Positions 60,597 to 64,000 of a stretch of DNA of 64,000 bases are shown here, piece after piece (positions within the stretch are counted from its first letter, which is position 1; every line of letters begins with the position of its first letter). The notes under the pieces are model-generated. The model did no database searches. It had not been told where the DNA came from and saw only the letters and a program-made list of their open reading frames with translations. The stretch is taken from the NCBI RefSeq assembly GCF_008017415.1, contig NZ_VRSV01000001.1, forward strand, positions 682,001-746,000, given 5' to 3'. Made by a program: the position numbers and the translations under genes. Origin of the DNA: Microbacterium hatanonis. Lineage in GTDB: Bacteria; Actinomycetota; Actinomycetes; Actinomycetales; Microbacteriaceae.

Positions 60597-62717
60597 TCAG
60601 GACGCGTCGGCGACGCCGAGCACGTCGAGCAGCCAGGCGAGCTCGAACGCCCGCTCGCGCCAGGAGTTGTACCGACCGCTGACGCCGCCGTGACCGGCGA
60701 CCATCTCGCACTTGAGCATCGCGTCGGCGCCGACCTCGCGCAGACGCGCGACCCACTTGGCCGGCTCGACGTAGAGGACGCGCGTGTCGTTGAGCGACGT
60801 GACGGCGAGGATGCGGGGGTAGACGACGCCCTCGCGCACGTTCTCGTACGGCGAGTACGACTTCATGTACGCGTAGACGTCGGGGTCGTGCAGTGGATCG
60901 CCCCACTCGTCCCACTCGATGACGGTGAGCGGGAGGGAGGGGTCGAGGATCGTGGTGAGCGCGTCGACGAAGGGCACGCTCGCGAGTACGCCGGCGAACA
61001 GCTCGGGGGCGAGGTTCGCGATGGCGCCCATCAGCAGGCCGCCGGCGCTTCCACCCTCCGCGACCATCCGGTCGGGGGTCGTGTAGCCCGCCTCGACGAG
61101 ATGGCGTGCGCAGTCGACGAAGTCGGTGAACGTGTTGCGCTTCGCGAGCGTCTTCCCGTCCTCGTACCACTGCCGGCCCATCTCGCCGCCGCCGCGCACG
61201 TGCGCGACGGCGAAGACGACGCCCCGGTCGAGCTCCGACAACCTCGCGACCGAGAAGCCGGGCTCGATCGAGTGCTCGTACGACCCGTATCCGTAGAGGT
61301 GCAGCGGACGCGGGGCCGAGCCGACCTCGCCGAACGAGCGCTTCCACACCAGGGAGATGGGCACCCGGGTGCCGTCCTGCGCGGGGGCCCAGACGCGTGC
61401 CTGGCCGTAGTCGGCGGAGTCGTAGCCCCCGAGCACGGGCTGGCGCTTGCGCAGCAGCAGCTCGCCGGTCGCGATCTCGTAGTCGAAGACCGTGCCGGGG
61501 GTGACGAACGAGCCGTAGCCGACTCGCAGGAGAGGCGGCGCCCATTCGGGATTGCCGCCCGTGCCGACGCTGTAGAGCGGCTCGTCGAACTCGATCTCTC
61601 GCACCCCGCCGTCGGCGTAGTCGAGCATGCCGAGTCGGGGCAGACCATCGCGCCGGTATCCGACGACCCCCCAGTCGCGGAACGTGTCGACGCCGAGCAG
61701 CCGCTGACCCGGACGGTGCGCGATGACGACCGACCGCTCGCCCTGAGGGTCGGATGCGGCGACCCGCACGAGCTCGAAGTCCAGAGCGTCGTCGTTGTGG
61801 AGCACGTAGAGCACGTCCTCTCCGTCGACCACGGCGTCGGACGCGGAGTACTCCACACCCTCCCGGCGCGGCCAGACCACGCGCGGTTCTCCGCGGAGGT
61901 CGTCGGCGTCGAGGATCCACTCCTCGGAGGTGATCGACGAGCCGACGTCGATGACGAGATAGCGGTCGCTGCGGGTGAAGCCCGCGCCGACCCAGTACCG
62001 CTCGTCGGGCTCGGTGAACAGCTTCACGTCGTCGTCGACCGGGGTGCCGATCTCGTGCAGCCACACCGTGTCGGGGCGCCAGGCGTCGTCGACGGTCGTG
62101 TAGACGACGTAGCGACCGTCGGGCGAGAACGAGGCCCCGGCGAATGTATCGGGGATCTCGTCGGCGAGGTTCTCACCGGTCGCGAGGTCGCGCACGCGGA
62201 GGGTGTAGCGCTCGTCGCCGGCGACGTCGACGCCGTACAGCATCCGCTGCCCGTCGGTGGAGACCTCGAAGCTGCCGAGCGAGAAGAATTCGGTGCCCTC
62301 GGCCTCGATGTTGCCGTCGAGGAGCACCTGCTCGCCGGGGACGGGCTCGCCCGGAGCGAGCTCCGGGGGCGTCCAGTCGTCGGGCGAGGCGAGGGGAGCA
62401 CGGCATTGGATGCCGTACTGGCTGCCCTCTACGGTTCGGCCGTAGTACCACCATGCGCCGCGGCGGCTGGGGACGGACAGGTCGGTCTCCAGGGTGCGGC
62501 CCTTGATCTCCTGGAAGACCTGTTCGCGCAGTCCCTCGAGATGAGCCGTCCGGGCGTCGGTGTAGGCGTTCTCGGCCTCGAGGTGGGAGAGGACGGCCGC
62601 GTCGTCCTTCGCGCGGAACCACTCGTAGGGATCGTCGAAGGTGTCGCCGTGGTGGGAGCGGATCGTCGAGCGGCGCTCGGCGACGGGGGGATCGGGAAGG
62701 GCCTGGGCGTCGTTCAC
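60597..62717 (-). CDS. S9 family oligopeptidase (protease II-like)
   Basis: A 706-residue cytoplasmic serine peptidase of the prolyl oligopeptidase clan. The N-terminal part opens with PPVAERRSTIRSHHGDTFDDPYEW (in pieces), then a seven-bladed propeller (about 80-410) and a C-terminal alpha/beta-hydrolase domain. The nucleophile lies in EGGSAGGLLMGA near residue 556, the Asp in LNDTRVLY near 640 and the His in GHGGVSGRYN near 675. Overall similarity is to oligopeptidase B (PtrB), which cuts after basic residues in short peptides. GTG start with a leaderless-type promoter; it converges on pfkA. Confidence 0.9.
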   Translation of the reverse strand: MNDAQALPDPPVAERRSTIRSHHGDTFDDPYEWFRAKDDAAVLSHLEAENAYTDARTAHLEGLREQVFQEIKGRTLETDLSVPSRRGAWWYYGRTVEGSQYGIQCRAPLASPDDWTPPELAPGEPVPGEQVLLDGNIEAEGTEFFSLGSFEVSTDGQRMLYGVDVAGDERYTLRVRDLATGENLADEIPDTFAGASFSPDGRYVVYTTVDDAWRPDTVWLHEIGTPVDDDVKLFTEPDERYWVGAGFTRSDRYLVIDVGSSITSEEWILDADDLRGEPRVVWPRREGVEYSASDAVVDGEDVLYVLHNDDALDFELVRVAASDPQGERSVVIAHRPGQRLLGVDTFRDWGVVGYRRDGLPRLGMLDYADGGVREIEFDEPLYSVGTGGNPEWAPPLLRVGYGSFVTPGTVFDYEIATGELLLRKRQPVLGGYDSADYGQARVWAPAQDGTRVPISLVWKRSFGEVGSAPRPLHLYGYGSYEHSIEPGFSVARLSELDRGVVFAVAHVRGGGEMGRQWYEDGKTLAKRNTFTDFVDCARHLVEAGYTTPDRMVAEGGSAGGLLMGAIANLAPELFAGVLASVPFVDALTTILDPSLPLTVIEWDEWGDPLHDPDVYAYMKSYSPYENVREGVVYPRILAVTSLNDTRVLYVEPAKWVARLREVGADAMLKCEMVAGHGGVSGRYNSWRERAFELAWLLDVLGVADAS

Positions 62718-62723
62718 GCTCCC

Positions 62724-62729
62724 ACGCTA
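62724..62729 (-). promoter_or_regulatory. -10 element TAGCGT of the S9 peptidase gene (leaderless type)
   Basis: On the minus strand TAGCGT, then GGGAGC, then GTG at 62717. Spacing is 6 nt. Confidence 0.6.
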
Positions 62730-62758
62730 GCCGAGGAGCACCGCCCCTCGGCCGGTCG

Positions 62759-64000
62759 TCAGCGCACGGTGACGAGGGTGCGCTGCCAGCCCGAGGAGCC
62801 GTCGGGGGCGATCGGTGCGCGGTCCTCGATCTGCACCTGACCGTTCTTGTCGGTCGCGCGAACGGTGACGTAGTGCGTGCCGGCCTCGGCCTGCCACTCC
62901 AGCCACCACTGCACCCAGGTGTCGGCGTTGACCGGCGTGGAGAGGTTCGCCTGCTGCCAGTCGCCGTCGTCGATCGAGACCTCGACGCTCTGGATCCCGG
63001 TGGTCTGCGCCCACGCCATGCCGGCGATCGGGACGGTGCCCGCGGTGACCGGTGTTCCCGAGCGCGGGGTGTCGATGCGCGACGACATCTTGATCGGCGC
63101 CTCCGCGGCGTACCCGCGCGGGGTCCAATAGGCCTCGTCGGCGGCGAACGTGGTCACCTTCAGCTCGGTGACCCATTTCGTCGCCGAGACGTAGCCGTAC
63201 AGGCCGGGGACGACCATCCGCACCGGGAAGCCGTGCTCGAGCGGCAGGGGCTCGCCGTTCATGGCGACCGCGAAGATCGCGTCGCGGTTGTCGTCGGTCA
63301 GGGTGTCGAGAGGTGTGCTCGCGGTGTAGCCGTCGACGCTGCGGGACAGCACCATGTCGGCGCCCGCCTGGGGCCCCGCCATCGCCAGGATGTCGCGGAT
63401 GGGAACGCCCTGCCAGATCGCGTTGCCGACGAGGCCGCCGCCGACCTCGTTCGAGACGCAGGTCAGGGTGATGCCGTACTCGTCGAGTCCCATCCCCACG
63501 AGGTCGTCGAAGGAGAGCTCTACGCGCTGATCGACCATGCCGTCGATGACCAGGCTCCAGGTCGACGGGTCGATGGACGGAACGGTCAGCGCGGTGTCGA
63601 CGCGGTAGAAGTCGGCGTTGGGGGTGAACAGGGGGGAGAGCCCTTCCACGTCGGCCTCGGCGCCGGCGGGAACCGTAACGGTCGAGCGCACCGCCGGAAG
63701 CTGGATGGCGTCGCGCACAGCGGCGATCGAGGAGGTCGTCGCCGAGATGACGCGCGAGCCCACACCCACCACGACGGAGGCGAGGGCGGCGATGGCCGTC
63801 ATCCCCAAGAATCCGCGCCGGCTCGCCCCCGCGGTCGGTGCACCCTCGCCGGAGTCCGACTCCGAGGGGGCGGTCGTGGCGCCGTCGCGCCATGCTCGAA
63901 GGCGTCGTCCCAGCATCAGGATGAGCACGACCCCCACGATCGTGCCGGCGAGCGGGGGGAGGGCGGAGAGGAAACCGGCACCCGCGCGCGTCAGGATCGC
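62759..64000 (-). CDS. Membrane-anchored molybdopterin-dependent oxidoreductase, 5' end outside window
   Basis: The last 413 codons are present and the frame stays open to the window edge, so the start is missing. A hydrophobic helix (ending GVVLILMLGRRLRAW) and a second one after a short acidic loop (FLGMTAIAALASVVVGV) anchor it. The oxidoreductase domain follows, with the molybdenum-ligating Cys in ITLTCVSNEVGGGLVG and the pterin-contact segments NAIWQGVPIRDIL and LPLEHGFPVRMVVPGLYGY in pieces. A C-terminal Mo-co dimerisation domain (GMAWAQTTGIQSVEVSIDDG) makes it sulfite-oxidase-like. The substrate and electron acceptor are unknown. Confidence 0.88.
   Translation of the reverse strand, partial: AILTRAGAGFLSALPPLAGTIVGVVLILMLGRRLRAWRDGATTAPSESDSGEGAPTAGASRRGFLGMTAIAALASVVVGVGSRVISATTSSIAAVRDAIQLPAVRSTVTVPAGAEADVEGLSPLFTPNADFYRVDTALTVPSIDPSTWSLVIDGMVDQRVELSFDDLVGMGLDEYGITLTCVSNEVGGGLVGNAIWQGVPIRDILAMAGPQAGADMVLSRSVDGYTASTPLDTLTDDNRDAIFAVAMNGEPLPLEHGFPVRMVVPGLYGYVSATKWVTELKVTTFAADEAYWTPRGYAAEAPIKMSSRIDTPRSGTPVTAGTVPIAGMAWAQTTGIQSVEVSIDDGDWQQANLSTPVNADTWVQWWLEWQAEAGTHYVTVRATDKNGQVQIEDRAPIAPDGSSGWQRTLVTVR

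Overview
This window looks like chromosome from a high-GC actinobacterium, most probably Microbacteriaceae and likely Microbacterium or a close relative. That is an inference: GC is very high, GTG starts are common, the gene order (atpAGDC; dxr - site-2 protease - ispG - proS; nusA-ylxR-infB-rbfA-truB-ribF) is actinobacterial, and several families are typical of the group (DUF1206, DUF5684-like, 86-residue AtpC, SorC-DhaKLM). There is no phage, IS element, CRISPR array, rRNA or tRNA, and no gene-free stretch longer than 300 bases. The longest, 56856-57153, holds a copA terminator and the helicase promoter and leader.

Layout. 1-4401: end of the F1 ATP synthase operon (atpH tail, atpA, atpG, atpD, atpC). 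4475-13683: yaaA, a membrane protein, an aldo/keto reductase, a PP2C phosphatase, an orphan EccC-like secretion ATPase, and an amino acid permease with a saccharopine-dehydrogenase-like enzyme. 13697-15199: asparaginase and an OsmC protein. 15290-22959: a glycerol/dihydroxyacetone locus (glpD, glpF, glpK, a SorC-type regulator, dhaK, dhaL, dhaM). 23058-37826: an acyltransferase, an FKBP lipoprotein, dxr, a MurE-like ligase, a YcnI copper protein, a site-2 protease, a TrpE-TrpG fusion behind a Trp leader peptide and attenuator, ispG, a BenE transporter, pcp and proS. 37980-42271: a sortase-type metallophosphoesterase/LamG surface protein, an aldo/keto reductase and a DUF1206 protein. 42388-52283: the translation cluster nusA, ylxR, infB, rbfA, (mutY opposite), a lipoprotein, a kinase-like protein with a broken P-loop, truB, two membrane proteins, ribF. 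52396-64000: deoC, an MFS exporter divergent from copA with a CsoR-type operator between them, a SNF2 helicase, pfkA, an S9 peptidase and a membrane-anchored molybdopterin oxidoreductase cut by the window edge.

How the genes work together. GlpF, GlpK and GlpD take glycerol to dihydroxyacetone phosphate; DhaKLM makes the same product from dihydroxyacetone; PfkA is the glycolytic commitment step. Dxr and IspG are two MEP-pathway steps. NusA, IF-2, RbfA, TruB and YlxR serve transcription-translation and RNA maturation.

Two regulatory themes stand out. First, 18 starts (17 genes plus the trp leader peptide) have a TANNNT-like -10 hexamer ending exactly 6 nt before the start codon, the geometry of leaderless mRNAs. 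Second, the trpEG leader is a complete four-segment attenuator with tandem Trp codons. A 9-mer, GGATGCTGC, occurs at least 21 times and is unexplained.
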